64,000 nucleotides of DNA. Source: Sipunculus nudus. Taxonomy: Eukaryota > Annelida > Sipuncula > Golfingiida > Sipunculidae. The notes beneath the pieces were generated by a model. It saw only the letters and a list, made by a program, of their open reading frames with translations. It was not told the origin of the DNA and searched no databases. Within the stretch, counting starts at the first letter, position 1, and each line of letters begins with the position of its first letter. The position numbers were made by a program, and so were the translations under genes. This document shows positions 39,601 through 54,600 of the stretch, piece after piece. Location of the stretch: NCBI GenBank assembly GCA_026874595.1, contig CM049311.1:71472453-71536452 (forward strand), given 5' to 3'.

Positions 39601-42600
39601 CAGTTTGTACTCTGGCTTGACTGAGTTGAAGAACTTGAGTTCAAGCCCTACACTTGGCAGTATATGATAAGGTGTGTCAGGTTGGGTCTGAGCAGTATGC
39701 CAGTCATCACCTGTATTACAAACAATCATTGATAAACCATTAAATAAAGCAACAATATTATGGGAAAGGGACTGGAGATGACATGTGGCAAATTCATTTT
39801 CTTGCATACAAGTTCATGCCACATTGTAGCTCCAAATTAAATGATTATTCTACCCTTGTACAGCTGGCCATTGAATAATATATCCAAACATATACCAGTA
39901 ACTGTATTTCACTAACTGAATGAAGACTGCTGTAAGATAAGCCAGTTTTTGCCATGTATACTCATCTGTCTGGGTACCAAGAAGCAATCTTTACCATATC
40001 AACTATTTAAAGGATATTTATATATTCACAAAGAAGAGGATTCATTCAGTTTCTGTACAACTCTTTATCTAATAACTTAACTGACCTTTTTTTCTAAATA
40101 AGGACTAATTTGCTATCTGAGAGTAGAAACCTGGACAATTACCCTAATTCAAGTGACCAGCAAATTTAATTGAAACAACAAACAGATATATGGCAAACAA
40201 GAATTACAAAATATTTAACAATGTCACACCACAAAACATCTTTCAAAAGTTTCCTTCTTCTTTAATGAAACATAATGACTACAGTTGTCAGTTATACCTA
40301 AACCATTTAAACAAGGGCAGATTAATTTACTCATACACATCCAGAAGTAACTCAGCACAATTCTTGACAAAAAACAAAGATGTGACCCACTAACTGATAA
40401 TCAGAAATGTATATTTTTAAATGAACTAGAAAAGGCAAACGAAGTGAAGGAATTTACAGAGCCAAACAAGTAATTAAATATAAAATAAAACAAACAGAAC
40501 AAAACCAACCTGTTGTAGCCATTAACTTGTGTTTCTCATGCAAAGTCTTGTGCTTAGCTGGTAAGCAGAAGCATGCACCTCACAACAACAATTCAAACAC
40601 CAGAAACAAGAGAAAACAGTGCAACAAATGCCACATATAAGCACGCAAAATAAAAGAATGCAAAGCAAGTAAGCAAGCTGTACTGTGCAAGCTATTATTA
40701 GTAGATGACACTTTTTATATGTGCCATTCAGTTAATTAAAACATATAGCTGTTATCATGCTAATTATTTACAGACTCATCTTTCTTATATGTATAAAATA
40801 TATAATCTTTTTTTTATTTTTAACTTTTTATTTTAAATATGTAACAGGATTCTTTTATTTTATAATGCATTGTATTCATACACAATTACGCTCCTAAAAG
40901 AAAGCATTGGCAAACTAAAAACCAAACAAAATATTTATATTGAAAACACCTTATAAAGTTGTAATCCATTCAACATGCATAACAAGTGACCCCATGGCCA
41001 TGGTGCTCAGCTGTGTGTACAACCTGTGACATAAAGATCATATATCAACAGGTGATGAGATTCAAAAGAGGTATTACTGTAATCCTGCTATGATTTGTAG
41101 ATGAGAGTGCAGCCATTACCAAACCATTAATCCAGCTTCAACTTGAAAGATGCGGGTCTAATGGCCACAAAACTCTCTCTGCAGAAAGATTCCCAGCTTA
41201 AACTGTCTTTGGAGTACTTTCCTATCTTATTTCCATGTGCTTATCAATCCCTGATTTTGCAAAAATTCCTAAACCACTCATGGGGGTTGCCATTTTGTAT
41301 AAAGACTAAAAAAGCAGATGTCACAGGTTGCATTCTGAAATTACTGTAATACCACTAGTAACTGTTTTTAATAATGACATTTTGTCAGAATTATACTTCT
41401 CAATTATTCTTAAGTTGGTTATAGTTGCCTGTCCAAGGTTTGTATTTTTTTTCAGGGTCCCCCGTTTTCCTCCACCAGCAAACTACTACTAAACACCACC
41501 ATTCATGTCATGGAACATGCTTTGCATTAGTTATTATAACTAGTTGTACAATCCATGTAAAAGAAATTAAAAAAGCTTATATATAACTGGGTCCATATTC
41601 ATGTTATTATTTTTTTTCAAACACTGGATAATTGCAGAGCTAAAAATGTGAATGACTGACTCAAGCACAATTCGTTTGGTTGCTAAGCCTTGCTGTTATG
41701 TAACTAGAACCATTTAAGGAAAATGCATGAAAATCTCAGTAATGTAAATGGTACCATGTTTTGTGCAACCAATTAAAGCACCCATGGATCAATGAGGACA
41801 CAAACAGTTAGGGAATATCTAATATGTTTTCCTGAGAAACCTGATTTTTATTGAAAATTTGTACAGAAATGTATTAAAAACAGTGAACCATCATGGTCTT
41901 CTGTGATATTTTTTAGAACTGGATGAACTGTTTTTCCTCAAGCTGTGCATAATAACATTTTTTGTTTGAATGACACACACAAATTATATTAAGATTTATT
42001 CAAAGAATCTGTTTCTAGCCTTGGTCTCAAATAAGAGTCTGACTTTTAAAGTGCTTAAACTCATTTTTGCTACAGATGTGACAGAAAATAGACCACTTTC
42101 CGATTTAAAAGAACCCGTCAGGACCTGTCAAGAGGCTTAGTCATATAACTTGCTAGGTCTTACGGTTACCATTTTCAACCTCCTGTCACACAGATTGTAT
42201 TGCTGTCCTGCAAGATGACAGACCCAAACCAACAACTGACAGCATGACTAAAAAGGTTCAGCTAAAAATACATAACACTAAATCTAAATCATGTAAAACC
42301 AACACAATCATTACAGTCTGAGACCTATGTGCACTTTGAAGTTAATCCACATTTGAGAGAACTTGTAATTAGAAGAAAACAAACAATTAAAACCAAAAGA
42401 ATAAAAAACAAGATTATTAATAACACCAGCATTCAAATTGGCGCACATTATCCAAATATGTGCATCTGATATTGTGGCATGCATAAACCCATCACAATAT
42501 GTGTTTGTGACATTTTCTCACCAGAGTCAGCAATAAGGGCTTTGACATCAGACACCGTAATGTTGTAATGATCATACAACCGGGCTTCTATTTCAGACAA

Positions 42601-45600
42601 TGTGGCATTCTAAAATAGAAAAAATCAATATTCAACTGCGATGTCTTCAACAGTGTGAAAAAGCAAAGCCATGGCTGCTGCAGTTTGAATAACTGGAAGA
42701 TGCTGCTCAGATTAAGAAATGAAGAAAGTACATATTGCTGCCTTAATATGTTTAAGATATAATTATATTTCAATACATTTTTATTATGAAATACAGTTAG
42801 TCAGTCAAGCCTGCTCAAATGTGAATATTCTCGCATTTTTCTACTGAGACTCAATTTTTGGCAAAACAAGGAACAGTGGGTCATTATGCTCAGCTGAAGT
42901 TGACCTTGAAGATAAAATCTAAGATAATAACAAATGGAAATAAAGTCTGAGAAGAAGAGGTAATATAGGCCATGGTTGCTTGATATGACTGAAGGAATTG
43001 TTGCAGATAATATTTTGTGATCTAACCATGTGTTTCCTAATGTTAACTGAAGCATGTAAACATTTTTTAATATAAGGTTTATACTATTACCATGATCATT
43101 GGTTGGCTTTTACACATTTGTCCAATTAGATGCTATTTTTTTTAATGAAACAATTTTTTTTGTATTTTATCAAATGTATACAGTTGCCATAACTTTCCCA
43201 CTCCACAGGTTGAAGGACTTAATGGCAGGGGAGGTGGGGAGGTTTGGTGGGAGTTACAACACCCTTGCATTTTCATACAGGATATGAAATTAAATTCAAC
43301 AGTGCTTACAGGAAAAAAAAAGTTTATTCATAATTATTAAATATTTAAAAACAGGCAGAGAGAAGGAAAAGTAAGCAAATCACTTTAATTTCAATTCTAC
43401 TGACGCAGGAAAATAATAAACAAATGTTTGCATAAGATCCTCATTTTATTATGACATCAAACTTTTTTTTTTAAAGATTATAAATTTTGCTAGCTTTACC
43501 GTATAACATATATATATGAGAATTTAAGTTGATTCACATTTCTAAACTGCATCAACATTTATAGGCGATTTGATAAGGTAACATCACATTATGAACATAG
43601 TTGTATCTATTTTGTTTATAAAATATATTTTTTAAATTTGCAAAACAATAATTATATGAATTTACAAAATTCAGATCTAATTTTGGGTATACAATTGAAT
43701 CTTGATCAAATAATGTTATATCCCTGAAAAAAAAAGTCTCTAGCTTAAACAATTATCATGTAAAGTGAGTAAATATCTTTCCTGATTTTTTACAAAATGC
43801 ACTATGTTTGGGCCCACAATTTTTATAAATTACGTAATACTGACCTAATTTCTAGAATGTAAATAGGAACTATATGGGGGAATATTTATGGTAAATATGA
43901 AGAAAAAAAGATGAGTTGTTTTTATATAAGCCAGAGCTGAAGTGTGATAATAGTTTTTTTTATGGAAATTTGAGGTTTTCCTCAATTTCTTGAAGGAACA
44001 AAGGGGCTGTGACCTAGTTTTCAGTTTGGTAAGAGATCATGGGGACATCTCACAGTATGCAAATGTTGAATGCGTAGGTCAAACGGTTTCAAAAGTTCCA
44101 GTCTGACAGACGGAAATATGGACAGCAGGATCGACAATGGACCATTACTACAGCTCAGATTACTAATGGTCAGCTGAGCTAAAAATTACCACACACATAA
44201 TAATTAGTAGGTTTTTTGTTTACCACAGATTCAGATATTATCCTGGGCTGAAAAAAATTTGTGGTTTGTGTGTACTACACATTTCTGGACATTTGAATTC
44301 ATGTTATTGTACTGAGAATAGTTTAAAACATTGGCTTATAAATACAATAAAGATGAGTAATATATCTGACAGACATGGAGCTCAAGTGAAGTGTTAACAC
44401 ACACTATGTCTGCGACAGAATCATTCTTTTATATACAAACAAGCCTCACCTGCCCAGAGCCTTTTTACAGAAATTGATACGCTGATAAGGACATGTGCTA
44501 GCCCATACCCTGCCTCTTGTCTAATTTATTTAATTTTATTCATTATCTAGTAATAAAAGATTGTGGGTAACAAAAATGAGGATGTAAAGATGGTGTTTAT
44601 GATCATAATGACAGCTTAATCATTTCTAATTATGTAAAACTGCCCCACACAAAACTATCATTTTGACCACAGCATTGCATGCAATTTATGTTCAAAAGAA
44701 TGATCTGACAATGCTTGATTTCAAACACCCATGGATTCATCAAAGAATGAAATGATCTAAGCAAGGCTGGACTGTCAAAAAATCACATATGAGTGAAATA
44801 ATTAAAAATGTCCAAAAAAAATTTGGTAATGACTGCACAAGTGTTTATGAAATAAAAAGGTAAAAGATTTTGCTCCATATATGAAAACATGTGAAATCAG
44901 AAATTTTCGCCATCAGCAAATTTCCAAGTCCTGTGGAGACATCAGTCTGAAAATAATTCTATTCAATATGGTAATCATTTAATTACCCTAGCTCCATTGC
45001 ATCATTGCATATGACTTGAAGGCTAAAGCATTCTAAATTAATGACCTATCTGAAGGAAAGAGAAAAAGACTTTTTTAGAGGGCAGAAAGTCTTTATACAG
45101 AGGTGGTGTAACCTGAAGGTTATATCAGCTCAGTCATGTGCTGAGTATGTCTACAAAATATGGTGATAAAAAGCAGCAGAGGTTTCATACATATTTGCTG
45201 AAAAAATAGGGCTGGCAGGACAGACAGAAGGACGACATGATGGACAGATGTGGAACATTTAAGTAGTCCTCCAGCCTTAAGGCAAAATACTGTAATTATT
45301 AATGATATAGCCAAATAATAAAGTTTGATGCAGGTAAAGAGGAAGAGTTACACTTTTTATATAGACTAACTTTTTTTATTTTCACACTTTTTAAAAAGGT
45401 TAGTCTATCGAAGAGGCACTACTTTTCCTCTTTATCTGCACTGAAAAATACTGACCATGTATGCATAAAGTGAAAGTGATCCAAAATTAGAACTGAAAAC
45501 AGGCATACTTGCATTATATATTACCATGTTTCTTTTTAATTAATTTTAATAGATGATTCAGTATTTTAGACAATTTTCTTAGATTCACTCACTATCTTTC

Positions 45601-48600
45601 TCCCTATATTCATCTGGTTATTAACACAAAACAATTTACTAAGGTTTATTGCACATACATACAGCTCTTGAAAATAATTAAAGTATTAAAGAAAGGCTGT
45701 CAACTTCTGTATCATTAATTTACAAATCCTTTAACTAGTATACCATACATCACCTCTAATGGGGTAAAAATGTGGCAGGTTAATATCTGTTTTGTACAAT
45801 TTAGTGGAACTACTACATCGAAACCTACTGATTTTCACCTGCAATTTACTATTTATAGATGTAGTGTGTAGTAAGACTATTGTAGTGTTTATACTTTTAA
45901 TGTTAACTCTGCCAAAAAAAAGTTCTTGATGGATAACTGGTGCAGACTTGCTGGTTTTTGGTGGTAGTGAGGGGCACTTTGGACCTGATGAGACTGACTG
46001 GAAGGCCAAACAGCTTCAGCTCCACTTGTAAGCAATCAAGCATCCACTGCAGACCAGAATCCTCAAGGGCCAGGAGGGCACAATCATCAGTGAACAGAGC
46101 TATCTGAAGGAGACCCTGATGGCTCTTTGTTCTGGGAGTGAGACTGGAAGGTCAAAGAGAGAGCCGTCCAGACTCTGTAATGATACTGGAACTAAACAGG
46201 TTTCACCAGATCCTGCACTGACTGCATGAGGCCGCTTGTGTGTAAAGAAAATACTGAAGAAGATTGGGGCAAGAATGCATCCCTGTTTCACACCACTGCT
46301 AATCCTAAATGTTCCTATCACATCTTCCACAAGTACTTTTTTGTATACACAGCATATATGTATTTTAGAATATTTATTATAAGTAACATGTTTATATTTA
46401 TTATTTGGATACTATGTTTACCTCAAGTGAGATGTTCTTCACTCTGAGTTCACTTTCCACCTTCAGTTTCCCAAAGTCTACCACCAACACATTGCCTCCT
46501 CTGTCATAAAAAAAGTACATAATGATATTTGATCTTCTATATCTGCATATAAAAAAACAAGTAATCCAATTTGTCTCTACAAAGATGCAGCCAGTGTTAA
46601 GGAGACATAACAGTTGAGAAATCTGGCTTCCTCTCTCAAAGCCCTTCATTGTATGTTAAGGTGTAAAACCATATCTAGTGGACTTGAGTCCATTTTAGGT
46701 ATTTCTCACACCAAATCTTATCATTAAACAACAGAAAAAACAACAAGCAATTTTTAATGTTAATAATCTGCTTTACAGGTTTATATAACAGGTCATCCTA
46801 TACAATGATAAATATTTGTCTATTATCCAAGAAGAGTAAATTGGTATATTCAATGACAGAAAAGAGTGTATTTCATTGGTCAGGGAGAAACCATAACAGA
46901 CACCAGGACATTCACCCTCATAACAGAAATGTAAGTCATTAATGATAAAAGTCATAGTCAGGGATTGGCCCGGTCTCCTCACCTGTGAAGTGTGCCATAC
47001 TCTGGGATGACAATGTATGGTGACCTCATGTTGACTGACAGATGTACAGTCTGCAGAATGCAACCATGTGACATAAGAATACAAACAGGTGTTACAGCAT
47101 TATTAACCAGTATATTTTTATTATGGTACTGCTTTAATTGTCCTATCACAACCACATGAAATATAGTTTAGATCTCTGTTTTTAATGAATTATTGCAAAT
47201 TATGTACAGGCAAATTTAATTTAATTCATCTAATACAATACCTTGTTTAGATATTGTTCTAACCCTTAGAAAATAGGGAGAATGTTTTATGAAATAAGAA
47301 TGAATTTAAAGTTCAGAGATTTATTTGTTTCTTCATTTCACATTTAAAATGATGAGCTGACAATCCCTAAAAATAATTTTCATTGTGTAAATCAAAATGT
47401 CATTGTGATAATGTTATAAATTCAATCATCAGCTTATATTCACCTCCTGAATAAAATATCTGATGCACTGCCTTACAGAAACACGACTAACCTTGTGTTG
47501 CTCTATAGCATACTTGAGGCCAGCTGTACTGAACTTGGCCAGTTTGTTCAATCCATCCTGGGCAACTTCATACACATCATCCTGCGTCACATACGGCACT
47601 TGGAAGAAGGCAATCACCTCTGTCATGGAGTGCTTCAACAAGAAATACAATGTAAGTAGTTTTTTGCATCTGTTCAATGTAAAAATTCAATTCAATCAGA
47701 CTTCTATGTTACAAGTAATACAAACAAGACATACTTTATTTCCTTGGTTATTTAATCCCTATCATTCAATCAATCATTATTTCTTCCCCTCATTATATCC
47801 AGAAAGGCCTTGTATTTTTTAACAACATGAAATATACGGAAATGGCAACTAAACTGTTATACAGTTCATTTATGAGGCTTTGATATATATTTTGTCATAA
47901 TGAAAACTTCTATGAATTTTCTATACCAAACTAACAATTAAATATTACAGCATAGCATTCAGTGAGGGATACAGTAGAGTCAAGAGCATTAACAACAATT
48001 TAACAAACAATTCTGATTATCTGTATTCTTATGGCAGTTAAAGGACACATTGCAGTTCAATACTTGTCAAATATGGCCCAATGGGACCAATCAGATGGAA
48101 TTACCGGTATACCAAACAGCACAGTTATAAACTGCAAAAATCACTGGTTCATACAGTAACCTCTCAACAATTTTAATTCTTTTCAAGGTCTGGTTTTACA
48201 AACTTCAATGACCCATATGCATCCTGTTACAAGTAAATTCAAATTCAGACCTGTTAGTCACAATATAACTGTGATTAATCAGATGGGTCTGCCTGTACTC
48301 ACCTCATCATAAACAATTTCTACTGGCTGGACATTAAGCCTGAGAGCAAAGTCAGCATCCACATGTACTGGGTTGATCTCAAACTCACAAATAAACACCT
48401 GTGACACCTGGGATGGGGCTGAAAATAGGAACACAGCTTAGTAATATCAATCACTATTTGGTAAAACAGACATTTAAACCTTGATCATGATTGTAAAACT
48501 TGTATATTATACATAGTTGTAAACAGAAGTATGGAACATCCACTATGTTTCATTAGCTGAGACACTATTTACATTTGAAAAGTCATCTGAAAGGAAAAAG

Positions 48601-51600
48601 ACACCTCCATGGTTGACTGAGGCTCAATGAACTATAATTTATATGAAGCTCAATGAACTACAATGTATAAAGTAATAGATCAACTTTACAATTATGCATA
48701 AAACATTTCAATTAATGAAACAAACAACCTTACAACGTTTAGTCAAATATTTTCTATATAAGAATAGTGGACATAGTTTCAAGGGACTATGTGAGTTAAG
48801 GGGACAATATGTGATGCAGTCAGATGTATGTCTAGCCAGATGTATGCAAGATCTTATCATGATCCTCATGGGGAAATCACACGACTTAATATATGCCCAT
48901 TGTATAGGAAAATGGCTACAAATTAAGGAGCATGTCCTAGCATAACTGGTCTGCAGTGGTGAATGCTTCTATTATCTAAATACAGTACAGAAGAAAAGCC
49001 AGCAATTTAAACATACCTTTTTATTCTAATCAGGTTCATGTCTGACAGTAAAATGAAATAAAACTTCCTAAAGAATGAAGTACCATTTAAACAGACTATC
49101 AAACACAATCCAAGACATGGAGAGTGCCCTGTAATAATTATTATAGCTAGTTGTACAATCCATGTAAAATAAATAAAGATTTTAGATGTTATAATCCTGT
49201 CAGTCTTTAAGAAAATACATGCAAAACCCTATGCTCCATCACATGTACAACAGATACAGTCAATTTGTATCTCAGGAAGATTCGAGAGCCTCATACTTAC
49301 TGTAGACGCCTATTTCTGAAGTGATGATAGGGACCAGCTCATGTTCAATAGAAACGCCCTCCACAATAAAAGCTTCTGTCCTTGCTCGACCCCTGTGAAT
49401 AAAATCACTCCTTTATGGAATAGAAGATAAGGATGAAATATGATGGTTTCTCAGTTGTGAATAAAAAGTCAACTATTAAGGCATTAGATCACTCAGATAT
49501 TGCATAAGTTTTGAAATATTAATTTCATGTATTAATATACTGATATACACGCATTTTCCATTTAGATTTTATTTAATCTAATGATATTAAAGAAAAACAA
49601 AAGATAACAATGTCCTTAGGCCATGCAAAGCATTTGAAATGAACATATTAAAAAATTTTCTTTAATGTTTAAAATGGAAACTTGTTAAAACAGTAATTTT
49701 AGGCAGAATGGTTTATGTACAAGGGTTTGGTGAATGGGGAAAAAAGGAAGAGGGCAATGCAATGATCTTGTTTTAGATCTCCAAAATCAATTTGCAGCCA
49801 TCTTGTATAATACTAATTTTAACCTTCAAACAAAAGGAGTACTCTTCAATTTAGCAGGAAAATAAGACTGACATATGTTCCTGCAGCTTAATTCTATAAA
49901 TACTGTTTTTAGTACTGTGGTAACTTTTTTGAAGTTTTCTTTCTTTTGTTTCATAATTCTGCTTGTTGTCTGGCAAATCTAAAAGGTATATATTTAAGAA
50001 ATCCAGCTGCTGGTTTAACATGCCTGAAGATGGTGTGCACAATTTGGGTCATGTATAGCCAAACTAACTCAAGTTTAGCCTGTGTGAGTAATTTCCAAAT
50101 ATTTTATGGCTAGTCCCACAGGTCATTCACAGATTGAATGTGCCGTCAATTTTTCGTGGTCATGGACCATACTAAATTTGCTCACATACCAACAAAGCAT
50201 TATCACCTTTATTTATTCAGCCTGTAAAGAAACACTGTTTTTTGACAGAGAATTGGCCAGCTTCATTTTTTTTTCTTTAAATTTCTTTATACACATTATA
50301 TCCCATAAGTCATGAGCAGTCACTTAACAGATCGGGATATATGATCATGAGCTGTGAATCCTATACTGGCAGCTCTTTACTGTGAAATGGAATATAAAGT
50401 AGATGTATGATGGTTCACATACTGAATATAATGAACATCCAATGGAAATACACAGGAATGGATTTGATCCCACAAGTTTAAAAGACTTAACACTCTCTTA
50501 ATAGTCTTATGTTCTAAGTCATCTGTGCTTACAATATGCACACTGGAGCTGTGCCTGCATGGTTATACCTAAAACCTTGTGTATTAAATTAGTACTCATG
50601 CCATATAGTTAGAACTAACCAAGGGTCATCCTTCAAATGTTTATCCATGTTGCTTGTGTATTTTGAACAGTAAAATGCATGCTACTTCTGCTTCAAGCTG
50701 CTGATAGTACTGTAACTGTAAGCCATGCTAAACTTAAGCTTTCAGAAATTAGAAAATATCAATTAAACAGCAAGTGGCCTGGCTGGCCTCTCCTGTGTGA
50801 TGTTGCATGTAGTGCAAAAGGTTCAGTGAATAAATAAAAGTGAATACTGAGTGAAATATATCAAAACATGTTTGCAAAGCCAAAGAATGAATATTAATAA
50901 ATGAGAAATACATAGAACTTGTCTGGTGGCTTTTATATTTCATTGTACAGCTTTTACTGTGAGTAAAATGCCTACTGTACATAATTATAATGATAGGCCC
51001 CAGCTCCCTTACACACAGATCCTCTGTTCTTTTCAATGTACATAGATTAAGGCTTAAGGAATAGTGTATCAGTAAGTGATATAACATTCAATGAAAACAT
51101 TGCTGAAGGCTTACATAAAATATTATGAACATATTTTTTAATCATTTAATTGTATATATCCATTAAATTTTGGAGGTAATCTGGATCACTAGAAAATGTT
51201 TTCAGTTAAAATGAGTCTTTGCTAATTGCATTTTGTTTTCCTAGCTGAGAGTAAGACTCCTCTACTGACACTACAGGCTGCCTGAGGCTGTTCTGCTGGC
51301 CTGGGCAGAGCTGGCCTCTCATGTAACTGTTGTTTTAGTGAATTGTGACAAACATTTCCCTGAGCTTACATTCACATATTTTCAGTGTAGCACTCATAAA
51401 AATTTGAACAGGATCCAAGAGGAGACCTGTTGTCACACATGGTGTTTTATCACTTCATATATTTTTAATTTGTTTTGTTTGCAGCTACCGGTACTGGTAA
51501 AATTTTGTCACATTTCAGAGTATTATATCAAGAATCATTATTTTTTTCTACAGCACTGGAATGATCATATTAGGAACAATAGGCTAAAATATGTTCTAAG

Positions 51601-54600
51601 TTTGGAATGTCTAATTTAAAAACAACAGTTACAGCTGTTGAGGTTGGTTACCTTTGGAACATTACCAGTTTACAGCTGATACCATTTTTGGCAAACCTGG
51701 ATTTTATTGCTGATATCTAAACGTTAAAATTTTGTGGGTGGATATTATAGTGACACTGATGAATGTTATATACGGGTAAACTACAAGTGTGTCCAATAGT
51801 TGTCACTGATGAAGACTGTGTCAGAAAATCTGATCCAAAGTTTTATATAATTTCACCTGAGATTCTGAGGTCACTTTAAGAAACAAATTACAGCACTCTA
51901 GTACAGGCCCTAGTGGTTGGCTATCCTAGATGAAACTAATCAGTGGGTGCACATGTAAATGAAAGGTGCCAGAAGTGAAAGATTTTTACCTTGGGATGTT
52001 GATCAGGATGCTATAATTATCAATATATAGACAGATTGATTGATTTTCTATATGTTGCACTATCAGGGGCATTTATTCATGACTACTTCAGCTCATCTAT
52101 GAAGATTTGGCTGAAGTTAGAAAACTGTAATCAATAATTTCAAATAACATACACAATAAACCTTGGGAATACAACCCTGTGCAGTACCAAGTTGTTGTGT
52201 TAGCGGGTAACTGAGTGGTCATGGTTATCATGTTATGATGACACCATGTTATTAAGGGTAGGGGATGGAGAGGCAGGCTGTTAATTTTGTGGCAGATTAC
52301 TGTATAAATAATTTAGTTGTAATTAAAATCATGAAAAGAATAAATCTTTGCCCTTTTGATATAAAAAATTAATTACTTATATAAAATATGTAATACATAT
52401 TACTGCATAAATAATTTAACTAAATGAAATCTTCAAAAGAATAATGATCAGTATGAATTTTTACCTTTTGATTTTGATCAATAACAAAATTCATAAGCTG
52501 CAGTACAAATGGAGCAACAGGTACAACACATTCATGCATTGCAGGCAAAGTGGAATATGACTCATCAACATCACCAAGGCTCAATATGATTCTTAATTAA
52601 AGTCAGCGACCACCACCAAAGCCTAGGATTAACAGCTTTGAAAGCCAGAAACAACTACAATAATAACTACACCTTTCTGGCTCAGATTTGACACAGGCCC
52701 ACAACCTGGCAAAGATAACAGCATGTGTGAGTAGGCCTCCAAACAAATGGACATATCTTAAACCTGACCATTCATATAACCCAATAATATCTTATTAGAA
52801 ATACAATAAAGATAATATCATATTAAAAACTGCTTGATTCTATATCATTTATTTGTATATCCATATCATATCTGGCAGCAAATGCAAGAAACTGCCATTT
52901 TTATATTATAATATTTCCAAATTTATACTTGTTATAGGGAAAAAAGATCTGTCATTGATAATATGATTTCTGCATATTTTTACTGGCTACTATGAAAAAA
53001 TCTTCAAAAGAACAATCCTTCTTACAATATAATTTGCCAATATTCAGCTCTTAAAATGTAAACTGAATAAACTTGTCTTAGTTCATGCTGTATTATAAGT
53101 ATATTCTTTCTTTTTGAAATTTTCCTTTGTATAAATGTCACAAAATCTTTCTTCAAGTGTTCACATAATGCAAATCTTAAACTGATATCTTGTTTTCAAA
53201 TGAACATAAGTGCTAACAAATCAGTTGAATACAGTGAAACCTCATTGTGTTGAAGTCGAAGGGACCCTCAAAAAACTTAGACACATCCGAAGTTCGACAC
53301 AAGCGGGTTTTATTTGGTTATAATTTAACTAGAGTGGTCCGGAACATAGAGTCTGTAACTTCGACATAAGCAGGGTATTCGACTTAAGCGAGTTCAACAC
53401 AACGAGGTTTCACTGTATTTAAAATGAACCATTTTTATTATATGAAAGTGTTTTTAAACCTAATGAATGGTTCTGACCAGAACAGAACAAAATGTTGACA
53501 ATGTGCTGCATTTATATTTCATCAAGATACTACAGGTAGAGTTAAATATTGGATGAACAAAAACTTGAAATAGTTTTGATAATTTTTAAAAAGTAATGGT
53601 ACATCTATCCGTTTTTTCTTTAATAAACTTGCATACTGACTTTTATAACATCATTTTATTTTATTAATATTACCTTATCCCTGTGATATATATTGCACTT
53701 ATGAAATACATATGACATACTTCAATGGGGCCTGAGCCAAAGAGCCAAAACAATTCACTGGCCAGCTACTGGTATAAGTAAATTATAAATCTTTAGCATC
53801 AAATTTAGGTATGTTTTTCTCTTGTCTTGACTTAATCAAAGAAATATAAAGAAAGTGCAAAATCCTGCTTCTCTATGAGAAAAAATAATTAAAAGTTATT
53901 TTTATACTCTGTGGCCTGGCTACAATGTTCATGACAACAAAGCAATTATCTTCTTGTTCAGAAATATATGATAATTTAAAATAAATATATAAATATATAT
54001 CACCAAGATATATGATTATAATTTCATCGGAACATTTTAATCAGGCAGGCCAACTGAAAGCTTATAGAGCAGCTCAGGGGTATTAATACAACACTGCACC
54101 ACAGTATCTTACATGAGAACAATAACTACTTGGTAAAACAAACCTTCTAATGCTAATAATACAACAACCAAAACTGATCACGCCAATGTTACAGCACCTA
54201 TTTACATAATGTGCTCTTGTGCAAAGTGTTACCTAACACTGACAACATGTTCTAATGCTACCTATGGGTAGGAATATAAACACTATCTAGCCATATCTGC
54301 CAGAACATTTAAGGGTAGGTAAAAACATAAGCACACATGTAAGATTCTTACCTAAAACCACCAGAGTCAGGTCTGTTGTCAAAACCAAGTTCCACTTTGC
54401 TCACTGAGACTTTGAGGATCTCGTTGCTGTAGTTGACTAGAGTGAGACTGCAGCTTCCGAGGTGAATGTTTAGTTGATGGGCAACATACTGAATATATTA
54501 TACAATTATATGTAGTACATATTTTTAATTAACAGTAATACAACATCTATTTTTTTGTGTGATTTTCACAAGAAACCACAAGTCACAATGGAGTAAATGC

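Larger units (their letters stand above)
44183..46421. other. VPS13: Intron stretch between element I and VPS13 exon 11
   Basis: Intronic sequence containing the foldback at 45329 and the reverse-transcriptase fragment at 45915. I see nothing else to name. Confidence 0.6.
49393..54351. other. VPS13: 5-kb intron between VPS13 exons 6 and 7
   Basis: AT-rich intronic sequence. It holds the pogo-like MITE at 53232 and a tRNA-like remnant at 50461. Otherwise I see no conserved coding or structured signal; the open frames here are short and without recognisable motifs. Confidence 0.7.
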
